Assembly (NCBI RefSeq): GCF_000308415.1
Contig: NZ_BAFS01000145.1
Coordinates: forward strand, 1 to 32,247
DNA from: Nocardia asiatica NBRC 100129
GTDB lineage: Bacteria; Actinomycetota; Actinomycetes; Mycobacteriales; Mycobacteriaceae
Direction of reading: 5' to 3'
Length of the DNA: 32,247 nucleotides
Shown here: one piece after another, positions 1 through 8,300 of the stretch
How positions within the stretch are numbered: the stretch's first letter is position 1
How the letters are laid out: every line of letters starts with the position of its first letter
Program-made: the position numbers and the translations under genes
The notes under the pieces: generated by a model
What the model was told of the DNA's origin: nothing
What the model saw: the letters and a program-made list of their open reading frames with translations, nothing else
Database searches by the model: none

Positions 1-1200
1 AATGTCGGCGCGTTCGCGGCGATCAGCCGTGGGATGACACCGATCTTCGTCGTCAACTGGATGACCGATCGGCGGTTGCACTTGGAAATGGACGGCGCGC
101 ACCCGATCGGGTCGGCGCACCATCAGAAGATCGTGGTGATCGATGACGCGCTCGCGTTCTGCGGTGGTATCGACATGACCGTCGATCGCTGGGACACCAG
201 CGACCATCGCGACGACAACCATTACCGGACCGCGCCGAACGGCAACCGGTACGGACCGTGGCACGACGCGACCACCGCCGTGGACGGCGACGCGGCGAAG
301 GCGATCGGCGAATTGGCCCGTGCCCGGTGGAAAGCGGCGACGGGACAGCAATTGGCGGCGGTCGGCGAGATCGCCGGTGACACGCCGTGGCCGCAGGGGT
401 TGGAGCCGACGATGAGGTCGGTGGAGGTGGGTATCGCGCGGACTTTCCCCGAACTCGCCGACCGCGCCGAAGTCCGGGAGATCGAGGCGTTGTATCTGGC
501 GGCGATCGCGCGCGCCAGGCGGTCGCTCTACATCGAGAGCCAGTACCTGGCCTCGCGCACCCTCGCCGAGGCGATCGCCGCGCGGCTGCGCGAGCCGGAC
601 GGTCCGGAGATCGTGCTGGTGCTGCCGCGTCACGCCGACGGGTGGCTCGAGCAGCAGGCGATGGACGGGGCTCGGCGCCGCTTGCTGCATCTGTTGTGGA
701 AGGCCGATACCGGGAACCGGCTGGGCGTCTACTACCCCGTCGCCGAGGCCGGCGCGCCGGTCTACGTCCACGCCAAGGTGCTGGTGATGGACGATCGGCT
801 GCTGCGGGTGGGGTCGTCGAACCTCAACAACCGTTCGATGGGCTTCGACACCGAATGCGATCTGGCCGTCGAGGTCACTCCCGCCACCTCGGACGGCGAA
901 CGGCTGCGCGACACCATCTCCGGTATCCGGCGGCAGCTGCTGTGCGAGCATCTCGGTGCCGACCCCGCGAGGTTCGACGCCACACTGGCCGAGACGTCGT
1001 CGCTGCTGCGCACCGTCGAGAGGTTGCGCGGCGACGGCCGCACGCTGGTGCGGTTCGAGCCGGAGACCGTCGAAGACGAGGAAAGCCCGCTCGCGGAGAA
1101 CGAATTGATGGATCCCGAGCGCACGCCACCGAGCCCGTGGGACAACTTATCGCTGAGCCGGGGTATCCGCAGGTTGAAGACAGCGGTCGCGGTGCGCTGA
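1..1200 (+). CDS. Phospholipase D-family protein (5' end outside window)
   Basis: The frame is open from base 1, so the true start lies upstream of the window. The visible 399 residues carry two HxKxxxxD (HKD) motifs. The first is HQKIVVID, near positions 121-144, followed by a GGID strand. The second is HAKVLVMDD near 769-795, followed by GSSNLNNRS. Two HKD motifs in one chain are the signature of the PLD superfamily, which forms a phospho-histidine intermediate and hydrolyses or transfers phosphodiesters such as phosphatidylcholine or cardiolipin. The residues after the second HKD motif (SSNLNNRSMGFDTECD) are typical of PLD and cardiolipin-synthase-like enzymes. The C-terminus is acidic and proline-rich. 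The exact substrate cannot be told. A cardiolipin synthase would normally show N-terminal membrane segments, which would lie outside the window. Confidence 0.9.
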   Translation, partial: NVGAFAAISRGMTPIFVVNWMTDRRLHLEMDGAHPIGSAHHQKIVVIDDALAFCGGIDMTVDRWDTSDHRDDNHYRTAPNGNRYGPWHDATTAVDGDAAKAIGELARARWKAATGQQLAAVGEIAGDTPWPQGLEPTMRSVEVGIARTFPELADRAEVREIEALYLAAIARARRSLYIESQYLASRTLAEAIAARLREPDGPEIVLVLPRHADGWLEQQAMDGARRRLLHLLWKADTGNRLGVYYPVAEAGAPVYVHAKVLVMDDRLLRVGSSNLNNRSMGFDTECDLAVEVTPATSDGERLRDTISGIRRQLLCEHLGADPARFDATLAETSSLLRTVERLRGDGRTLVRFEPETVEDEESPLAENELMDPERTPPSPWDNLSLSRGIRRLKTAVAVR

Positions 1201-1235
1201 CCTCCGGCGCGAGCCGCGCGTGAGAGAGTGCTCGG

Positions 1236-1505
1236 ATGACTGCGGTCATAACGCCAGGGGCGGGGCTGGTGGTGCTGTGCACGGTCATGGTCGTGAGCGC
1301 GGCGGTGGTGTACCGGGTCGCCGGGCTGGGGCGGATGTCGGTGGCGCCGCGCGCGGCCGTGCGGGGCGCGGCCCAGCTCACGGCCGTCGCGCTGATCCTG
1401 ACCGCCGCGCTGGCGCAGCTGTGGTCGTCGTTGCTGGTGCTGGCGATCGCCGAGGCGGTCGCGTTCCAGGAAACCGCCGGTCACTACGTCATCGTCCGGG
1501 AATGA
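1236..1505 (+). CDS. Small membrane protein resembling the N-terminus of FetB (UPF0014)
   Basis: This 89-residue frame starts at ATG 1236, 36 bases after the PLD gene. It has a first hydrophobic segment (about residues 8-27), a basic stretch with RAAVRGAAQL (about 39-48), and two more hydrophobic stretches up to about residue 76. The basic stretch and the following helix look like the opening of FetB/UPF0014 permeases, which are partners of the FetA ATPase in metal export and run to about 250-270 residues. No frame downstream continues the family, and no FetA ATPase gene is adjacent. It may be a decayed remnant or a genuine small membrane protein. The frame is preserved and sits in a run of small membrane genes, so I list it as a CDS with modest confidence. 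Confidence 0.5.
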   Translation: MTAVITPGAGLVVLCTVMVVSAAVVYRVAGLGRMSVAPRAAVRGAAQLTAVALILTAALAQLWSSLLVLAIAEAVAFQETAGHYVIVRE

Positions 1506-1555
1506 GCGCGGACGCCGCGCCGATTGGGCGCGCGGATACCGGGTAGGCCCCTGGC

Positions 1556-1672
1556 ATGGAACTGTTGGTGATTCTCGCACTCGCGGTGCTGGTCGGCGCG
1601 GTGATCCTGTATCGCAAGAGGACCGGCAAGCGGCCCGGCGCACCCGAGGTACCAGGAAACGACGGCGAGTAG
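1556..1672 (+). CDS. 38-residue single-pass membrane peptide
   Basis: ATG 1556 opens a 38-codon frame that ends with TAG at 1670-1672. The product starts MELLVILALAVLVGAVILYRKR: one hydrophobic helix from about residue 3 to 19, followed by a basic cluster and a hydrophilic tail. This is the charge pattern of a small N-out/C-in membrane peptide. It ends 9 bases before the next gene, so the two are probably co-transcribed. No strong ribosome binding site is visible, and I do not recognise a family. Its support is the TM-plus-positive pattern and the tight spacing. Confidence 0.4.
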   Translation: MELLVILALAVLVGAVILYRKRTGKRPGAPEVPGNDGE

Positions 1673-1681
1673 GAAGCGGCT

Positions 1682-1912
1682 ATGAGCGCGATGGATCCCG
1701 ATCCGGCGAAAACTCCCGATCTGGAACCCGGCGGTGGGGTGCCGCCCGGCTCCACTCCGCCCGACACGCCCCAGACCTCAGGGCTGTCGGCGCCGGAGCC
1801 GAGCACCCGACATCACTTTCCCGTGACCGGGGTGGTGGCGATGCTCATCGTGGCTGTGGTGATCCTGCTGTTCGTGGCCGCCGCGGTCGGCATCGTGGTG
1901 TCGATGCTGTGA
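1682..1912 (+). CDS. DUF6480-type small membrane protein
   Basis: The product has 76 residues. The N-terminus is hydrophilic and rich in Pro and Gly, with the segment DLEPGGGVPPGSTPP (about residues 13-27). The C-terminus is a single hydrophobic helix (about 49-76). The PxLEPGGGVPPGxTPP segment is what I associate with DUF6480 proteins of actinomycetes, which are small membrane proteins of unknown function often found near stress genes. GGAAG lies about 7 bases before the ATG and supports this start. A strong hairpin follows the stop. The family name is from memory. Confidence 0.75.
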   Translation: MSAMDPDPAKTPDLEPGGGVPPGSTPPDTPQTSGLSAPEPSTRHHFPVTGVVAMLIVAVVILLFVAAAVGIVVSML

Positions 1913-1922
1913 GCCGCCACCG

Positions 1923-1960
1923 CGCGCGGTCGGCCGATCCATGGACCGGCCGACCGCGCG
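1923..1960. terminator. Bidirectional hairpin terminator between convergent genes
   Basis: A perfect 13-bp inverted repeat (left arm 1923-1935, right arm 1948-1960) is separated by 12 bases. It lies 10 bases after the DUF6480-type gene and about 30 bases after the stop of the converging SDR gene. There is no long T tract, as is usual for high-GC actinomycetes. It would serve both strands. Confidence 0.75.
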
Positions 1961-1991
1961 GGTCAGCGTGCCCGCATCCGTGCTCGCGACG

Positions 1992-2831
1992 TCACAGAAT
2001 CGGCCTGCCGCCGGTGACCGCGATGCGGGCGCCGGAGATGTAGCTGCCGTCGTCGGAAGCCAGCAGGACATAGGTGGAGGCCAGTTCGGCGGGCTGACCG
2101 GCACGACCCAGCGGCGTGTCGTCACCGAATCGGCTGACCTTCTCCACGGGCATGGTGGCAGGGATCAACGGTGTCCAGATCGGGCCGGGCGCGACACTGT
2201 TGACCCGGATTCCGCGCTCGCCCAGCAATTGCGCGAGACTGGCGGAGAAGTTCGCGATGGCCGCCTTGGTCGCCGCGTACGGCGCCAGGGTGGGCGAGGG
2301 CATATCGGAGTTCACCGAGGAACTGCCGATGATCGACGAGCCGGCGGGCATGTGCGGCAGCGCCGCCTTCACCAGATAGAAGTAGGCGTTGATGTTCAGT
2401 TCGACGGTGTGCTCGAATTCCTCGTCGCTGATCTCCTCCAGGGTCTCGTGCGTCATCTGGAAGGCGGCGTTGCTGACCAGCACGTCGATCTTCCCGAATT
2501 CCCGCACCGCCCGATCGATCACGGCCCGGCAGTGCGCGGCGTCGGACAGGTCGCCCGGCACGAGCACCGCTTTGCGGCCCGCCGCCGTCACCAGGTCGGC
2601 GACTTCCTTCGCGTCCTCGTCCTCGTCGAGGTAGGAGATCAGCACGTCCGCGCCTTCGCGCGCGTAGGCGATCGCTACCGCCCGCCCGATGCCGCTGTCG
2701 GCGCCGGTGATGACGGCGGCCTTGCCGGTCAACTTGCCGGACCCGCGGTAGCTGTCCTCACCGCAGTCCGGCACCGGGGTCATCCTGGCCTGGACGCCGG
2801 GAACTTCTTGCTGCTGCTCGGGAAACCCCAT
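1992..2831 (-). CDS. SDR-family oxidoreductase (general stress protein type)
   Basis: This 279-residue short-chain dehydrogenase has the nucleotide-binding motif TGADSGIG at residues 42-49, SNAA at 120-123 (the usual NNAG region), a catalytic Ser near 171, and YAATK with Tyr185 and Lys189. The N-terminal extension of about 35 residues (PEQQQxVPGVQxRMxPxPD) is typical of the YghA/YdaD/Gsp39 branch, which includes stress-induced NAD(P)H-dependent aldehyde or alcohol reductases. A strong Shine-Dalgarno (AAGGAGGAG on the minus strand) precedes the ATG. It is the last gene of a probable four-gene operon, 39 bases after the hemerythrin gene. The natural substrate is unknown. Confidence 0.9.
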   Translation of the reverse strand: MGFPEQQQEVPGVQARMTPVPDCGEDSYRGSGKLTGKAAVITGADSGIGRAVAIAYAREGADVLISYLDEDEDAKEVADLVTAAGRKAVLVPGDLSDAAHCRAVIDRAVREFGKIDVLVSNAAFQMTHETLEEISDEEFEHTVELNINAYFYLVKAALPHMPAGSSIIGSSSVNSDMPSPTLAPYAATKAAIANFSASLAQLLGERGIRVNSVAPGPIWTPLIPATMPVEKVSRFGDDTPLGRAGQPAELASTYVLLASDDGSYISGARIAVTGGRPIL

Positions 2832-2870
2832 GTCGGTCTCCTCCTTCTCCGCGTCGGGGTTACGGGTGGT

Positions 2871-3431
2871 TCACATGTCCTGTTTCTGGCGCCAGTCGCG
2901 CACCGCGTCGCGGGCCCGGTCGAACAGCGCCAATGGCGGCCCGGCCAGGATGTTCGCGGCCGCGGACTCCCCCGCGTGCGGGTGCGGGCGGGTGGGCGCC
3001 ACGGCCTCGGCGGCGCGCACCGAGCCCGCCATTCGCCGCAGCTGATTGCTGGAGAACTGCGCGCGCAGCAAGGTGAACTCCTCGGTCTCCTCGTGCGCGG
3101 CGTGCTCGGCGACGGCGTCGGCGAACTTCGCGAGTTCGGCATCGAAATCGGGATGGTCCACCCCGAGGTCGTACAGGTCGGCCAGGGCGCGCTTGGCGGC
3201 GTTCTCCTCCTTCAGCCGCGGCTGCACGATGTCGGCGTCGGCGCCGAAGCGAGCCCGCCCGGCGACCGGATGCACCACCTCTTCCTCGGCGCTCTCGTGC
3301 ACGGCCAGCAACCGCACCAGCTCGGTGAACAGATCCTGTTTCGCGCCGTCACCTGCCTTCAGTCGCGCCAGCAGCCCGAAGATCTCCTCGTGCTGGGCGG
3401 TCAGCAGTTCGACGACATCCTGATCGGTCAT
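2871..3431 (-). CDS. Hemerythrin HHE domain protein
   Basis: The product has 186 residues. The first 120 or so form a hemerythrin-like four-helix bundle with candidate diiron ligands His14, His45, Glu49, His54, His110, His113 and Glu114 (patterns QHEEI, HESAEEEVVHP and EHAAHEETEEF). The last 50 residues are a less conserved tail rich in Ala and Pro. Bacterial HHE proteins bind O2 or NO, or act in oxidative and nitrosative stress. It begins 19 bases after the stop of the ThDP enzyme gene and is followed 39 bases later by the SDR gene, so it is inside the operon. A second, different hemerythrin lies at 13,474-13,974. Confidence 0.9.
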   Translation of the reverse strand: MTDQDVVELLTAQHEEIFGLLARLKAGDGAKQDLFTELVRLLAVHESAEEEVVHPVAGRARFGADADIVQPRLKEENAAKRALADLYDLGVDHPDFDAELAKFADAVAEHAAHEETEEFTLLRAQFSSNQLRRMAGSVRAAEAVAPTRPHPHAGESAAANILAGPPLALFDRARDAVRDWRQKQDM

Positions 3432-3450
3432 CGCACACTCGTTTCTGTCG

Positions 3451-5232
3451 CTACGGAATGAACTCCTGCACTTTGGTCTTCGCGCCCTGTGCGATGAGGT
3501 GCCACGCGTCCGGGTCGCCGCGCAGCACGGCTTCGGCGGTGTCCTTCATCTGATCCCAGGTCGCGTGCGGCGGGATCGGCGGCACGTCGGGGTCGCAGTG
3601 GACGTCGAGCACCACCGGGCCGTCGGCGTGCAAGGCGCTGTCCCAGGCCGGGCCGAGTTCCTCGGGTGTGCGCACGGTGATCCCGGTCAGGCCGGCGGTG
3701 CGCGCGAACTCGGCGTAGGAGACGTCGGGCAGGGTTTGCGATTGCTCGAATTTGGGTGCGCCGCCCATGGCGCGCAGCTCCCAGGTGACCTGGTTGAGGT
3801 CGTTGTTGTGGAACACGCACACGACCAGGCGCGGGTCGCTCCAGCGTGGGCGGTAGCGGGCGATGGTGAGCAGTTCGGCCAGGCCGTTCATCTGCATGGC
3901 GCCGTCGCCGACCAGCGCGATCGCCGGACGGTCCGGGTGGGCGAACTTGGCGCCGATGGCGTAGGGCACGCCGGGGCCCATGGTGGCCAGCGTGCCCGAC
4001 AGCGACCCGCGCATCCGGCCGCGCATGCGCAGGCAGCGGGCGTACCAGTTGGTGGAGGACCCCGAATCCGCGGTGACGATGGCGTCCTCGGGGATGCGTT
4101 CGGACAGCTCCCAGACCACCCGCATGGGGTTGACCGGGTCGGCGTCCAGCAGGCATTGGCGTTCGATCGTCTGCCACCAGCGCGCGACGTTCTTCTCGAT
4201 CCGTTCCCGCCAGGAACGGTCGTCCTTGCGCCGCACCAGCGGAATCAATTCGGCCAGCGTCGATCTCGCGTCGCCGACCAGGTTCACCTCGGTCGGGTAC
4301 CGCATGCCGATCATGGTGCCGTCGATATCGATCTGCACCGCGCGCGCCTGTCCGAGTTCGGGCAGGAACTGGCTGTAGGGGAAGTTCGAGCCGACGATCA
4401 GCAGCGTGTCGCAGTCGCGCATGAGCTCGTAACTGGGCCTGCTGCCGAGCAATCCGATCGCGCCGGTGACGAACGGCAGATCGTCGGGCAGAACGTCCTT
4501 GCCCAGCAGCGCCTTCGCCACACCCGCGCCGGTGCGCTCGGCGAGCTCGACGACCTCGTCGGCGGCGGCGCGGGCGCCCTGCCCGATCAGGATCGCCACC
4601 TTCGATCCGGCGTCGAGCACCTCCGCCGCGTGCCGGATGTCCTCGTGGGCGGGAATCACTCGCGCCGAAGCCGTTCCGGGCGGGCTCGAGGGCACCTGCT
4701 TGAACGCGTGCTCCGGCGGCCGGTACTGCTCTTCTTGCAGATCCGACGGCAGGATCACCGCGGTCGGGGCGCGGCGCGCGGCCGCGATCCGGAAGGCGCG
4801 GTCCAGCGCGTTGGGCAGCTGGCTGGCCACGTTCACCTCCACCAGGTAGTCCGAGGCGACGTCCTTGAACAGGTTCTGCAGGTCGACTTCCTGCTGGTAG
4901 CTGCCGCCCATCGCGCTGCGGGCGGTCTGCCCGACGATCGCCACCACCGGAACGTGGTCGAGTTTCGCGTCGTACAAGCCGTTGAGCAGATGGATCGCCC
5001 CCGGCCCCGAGGTCGCGGTGCACACGCCCACCTTGCCGCTGAACTTGGCGTATCCGGTGGCCTGGAACGCCGACATCTCCTCGTGGCGGGCTTGGATGAA
5101 CGCCGGTTTGTCGTCGGCGCGGCCGAAAGCGGCGATCAGACCGTTGATCCCGTCGCCGGGATAGCCGAAAACCTGCTCGACGCCCCATTCCCGCAAGCGT
5201 TGCACCACGTAGTCGCCGACCTGTCGAGCCAT
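3451..5232 (-). CDS. ThDP-dependent enzyme, pyruvate oxidase / acetolactate synthase family
   Basis: The product has 593 residues, close to E. coli PoxB (572). The three usual domains are visible. The N-terminal PYR domain has the catalytic Glu in RHEEMSAF (Glu51/52) and the segment TSGPGAIHLLNGLYDAKLD. The central domain has GQGARAAADEVVELAE and GLLGSRPSYELM. The C-terminal PP domain has the Mg-ThDP motif GDGAMQMNG ending in HNND. The close match of the SGPGAIHLLNGLYDAK region suggests a PoxB/YdaP-like enzyme that oxidises pyruvate to acetate and CO2 with electrons passed to quinone or O2. Acetolactate synthase is unlikely: no small subunit gene is nearby. The start at 5232 is chosen because AGGAGG lies just upstream; an ATG six codons earlier has no such site. 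Confidence 0.88.
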   Translation of the reverse strand: MARQVGDYVVQRLREWGVEQVFGYPGDGINGLIAAFGRADDKPAFIQARHEEMSAFQATGYAKFSGKVGVCTATSGPGAIHLLNGLYDAKLDHVPVVAIVGQTARSAMGGSYQQEVDLQNLFKDVASDYLVEVNVASQLPNALDRAFRIAAARRAPTAVILPSDLQEEQYRPPEHAFKQVPSSPPGTASARVIPAHEDIRHAAEVLDAGSKVAILIGQGARAAADEVVELAERTGAGVAKALLGKDVLPDDLPFVTGAIGLLGSRPSYELMRDCDTLLIVGSNFPYSQFLPELGQARAVQIDIDGTMIGMRYPTEVNLVGDARSTLAELIPLVRRKDDRSWRERIEKNVARWWQTIERQCLLDADPVNPMRVVWELSERIPEDAIVTADSGSSTNWYARCLRMRGRMRGSLSGTLATMGPGVPYAIGAKFAHPDRPAIALVGDGAMQMNGLAELLTIARYRPRWSDPRLVVCVFHNNDLNQVTWELRAMGGAPKFEQSQTLPDVSYAEFARTAGLTGITVRTPEELGPAWDSALHADGPVVLDVHCDPDVPPIPPHATWDQMKDTAEAVLRGDPDAWHLIAQGAKTKVQEFIP

Positions 5233-5236
5233 CGGG

Positions 5237-5244
5237 TTCCTCCT
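5237..5244 (-). promoter_or_regulatory. Ribosome binding site setting the ThDP enzyme start
   Basis: On the minus strand this reads AGGAGGAA, 4 bases before the ATG at 5232-5230. It overlaps the codons that would follow the alternative upstream ATG at 5250, which argues for the downstream start. Confidence 0.7.
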
Positions 5245-5303
5245 GTCCATGTGCCGGTGGCAGGGTCCGTCGCCGGGCGGGTACCCGGGCGTCGCGGCCC
5301 CAA

Positions 5304-8300
5304 TCAGCGGGTGGCCGGTTCCTGGGCGGCGTCCGGCTTGTACAGCAGTCCGGGAAGCAGCGCCGCGGCGGCGGTGGCGGTCACCGAGCACGTGGTCGCG
5401 ATGCCCCACCCCACCGGATCCAGCGGGCGGCAACCGAAGTAGGTGCACAGCCCCGGCGTCATCACCACCGCGCCGAGTACCGCGCCACTGGCGGCGGTGG
5501 TGATCCACACCAGCGGGCTGCGGTAGCCGGAGACCAGCGTCTGCCCCAGCTGGGTACCGATGAGCGCGACCAGGCCGATGGTTGCGGCGCGGCGTTGCGT
5601 GCCGGTCACGCGACCGAGGGTCCACGCGACCGACGCGCTGGTGGCGGTGGCGACGCCACGGACGCCGAGAGTGCGCAGCAGGTCGGTGCCCAGGTGCGCG
5701 CGCGGCAGGTCGGCGAGCCGTTCGGCCGCCCGCCGCGCCTGGGATCGCGGATCGTCGGCGTCGTCGGGGTCGACCGCGTCCGCGTCCCGCGCCAGCGCCA
5801 GCGCCATCGCCGGGAACATGTCGGTGAGCATGTTGACCAGCAGGAACTGCCGGGTGCCCAGCGGCGCCTGTCCGCTGACGGCGGTGCCGTACAGCGTGAA
5901 CGCCACCTCGCCCGCGTTGCCGCCGACCAGGACGCCGACCGCGTCGGTGACCCGCTGCCACATGCCGCGTCCTTCGACGAGGGCGTGCAGCAGCACCAGC
6001 GGGTCGGGACGGGTCAGCACCATGTCGGCGGCATTGCGGGCGGCGACCGAACCCTGTGCGGCCAAACCGATTCCGACGTCGGCGGTGCGGATCGCGGCCG
6101 CGTCGTTGCTGCCGTCGCCGGTCATGCCGACGACGTGACCGGCGCGGCGCAGCGCCGCCACGATGCGCACCTTCTGTTCCGGAGCGACGCGGGCGAAGAC
6201 CGTGCCGTGTTCGATCAGCTCCGCCTGGGCGGTCTCGTCCAGACCGTCCAGATCCGCGCCGGTCACCACCTGCCCCGCCTCGATGCCGAGTTGGCGGGCC
6301 ACCGCCGCCGCGGTCACCGGGTGGTCGCCGGTGATCATGCGCACACTGATGCCGTTGCGCTGCAACGCGGTCACCAGCGGCAACGTCTGCGGGCGCGGGG
6401 CGTCGGCGAGACCGATGAAACCGAGCAGGGTGAGTTCCTCCACCGCCGCCTCGACGTCGTCGGGTTCGGCGGGCAGGTCACGCCGGGCCACCACCAGGAC
6501 CCGCAGGCCCTGCTGGGCGAGATCGCGGACGGCCTTTTCGGCGCGCTCGCGCACCCGCTCGTCCAACGGGTGATCGGTGTCGTCCGACCGCACTTTGGTG
6601 CAGCGCGACAGCACGACCTCGGGCGCGCCCTTCACGATCAGCCGCAGCTTGTGGGCGGTGTGCCCGAGCGTGGCGGCGTAGCCGCGGTTGGATTCGAAGG
6701 GGATCTCCTCGATCGGATCCCAACGGCGGACGTCGTCGCCGAGCGCCTCGTCCGCGGCATCCAGCACCGCACGGTCGGTGGCGTGCACGATCGGGCCCTC
6801 GGCCGGGTCGGGGCAGGCGCGCGCCGCGGCCCGCAGCAGCCGGCGAGCGTCCTCGGAGTCGGTGTCCGGGGCCCACTGGGCGTCCAGGTCGGCGACCGTG
6901 GTCAGCCGCAACCGCCCTTCGGTGAGGGTGCCGGTCTTGTCGAAGCACAGGGTGTCCACGCGGCCCAGCGCCTCGACGGTGCGGCTGGCGCGCACCAGCA
7001 CGCCGTGCCGGGAGAGCCTGCGGGCGGCGGCGAGCTGAGCGACGGTGGCCACCAGTGGCAGTCCCTCGGGCACCGCCGCGACCGCAACCGCCACGCCGTC
7101 GGCGATGGCGGTGCGCAGCGGCCTGCCGCGCAGCATTCCCAGCCCGGTCACGACACCGCCGCCGGTCAAGGTCAGCGGCAGGGCACGGTCGGTCAAGCGG
7201 CGCAGCTGCGCCTGCACGCCGCCTTTTTCCGGCGGGATCGCCCCGGCGGCGGCGCGGCCCGCTTGGGTGTCGGAGCCGACCGCCACGACGACCGCGCGGC
7301 CGGTTCCGTTGACCACGGTGCTGCCGTCGAAGACCATGCAGGCGCGGTCGGCCACCGCCGCGCCCGGCGTCGCGGGCACGTGCTTGTCGACGGTGATCGA
7401 CTCGCCGGTGAGCCCGGATTCGTCCATCTCCAGGTCGTCGGCGCGCAGCAGTCGCGCGTCGGCGGGAACCACGTCGCCGGCGCGCAGCACGATCACGTCG
7501 CCGAGCGCCAGCAGGTTCGCGGGCACCTGGCGTTCGTCCGGTTCGCTCGCGTCCAGTTCGGTGCGATCGATCACCCGGGCGGTGAGCTGTTCGCGCTCGA
7601 ACAAACGATGCAGCGCGTCTTCGGCGCGCTGGCGCTGCCACGCGGAGACCAGCGCGTTGACCGCGAGCACCGACGACAGCAGCACCGCGTCCGACGGCGC
7701 GCCGAGCACGGCGGTGGCGACCGCGCCGACCCCGAGGATCGGAGTCAGCGGATCGGACAGTTCGCGGCGCAACTGTCCGGCGAACGACGCCGCCGAGGCG
7801 ACCACGCTCACGCCGGGGATGCGGGCCGCGGCACCGGGCTGGGCGCGCTCGTCCGGCGCGACAGGCTCGGGCAACCGGCTGAGCACCTCGTCGGGCTCCA
7901 AGGCGTGCCAGGGCAGCAGCGGGGCGAGCGTGGCCGGCGGTTGCGTGCGCGCCGAACGCCATCCGGTGTAGGCGCCGCTGAGCAGGCCGGTGTAGTGGGC
8001 GGCGGTCATGGGCGAGGACCTGCCCGCGCTGCCCGGGGCGACGGCCAGCAGCAGTCCGCCCAGCGCGGCCGCCGACAGGGCCAGCGAGCGGCCGCGTTCA
8101 CTGACCTGACGGGCCGGGCCCACGGTGGCCAGTACCCGCAGCGCCTGCTCGAGATCGCGGCAGACCGCGTCGGCGGTCCATGGCATCTGCAGTGCGTTGT
8201 TCTCGCGGGTGGCCAGTCCGATGGCCACGTCGGCGAACGCCAGTGCCCGGTGCGCGCGGGGACTCAGCACGGCCACGACGTGACCGTCTTGCTGCAACGT

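Noticed and set aside
3451..5232. ThDP enzyme as acetolactate synthase large subunit
   Set aside because: No small regulatory subunit or branched-chain genes are adjacent, and the sequence around SGPGAIHLLNGLYDAK and the stress-gene context fit the pyruvate oxidase branch better.
1941..5442. Long plus-strand frames opposite the SDR, hemerythrin and ThDP enzyme genes
   Set aside because: Low-complexity antisense translations; the opposite strand carries clear catalytic motifs and ribosome binding sites.
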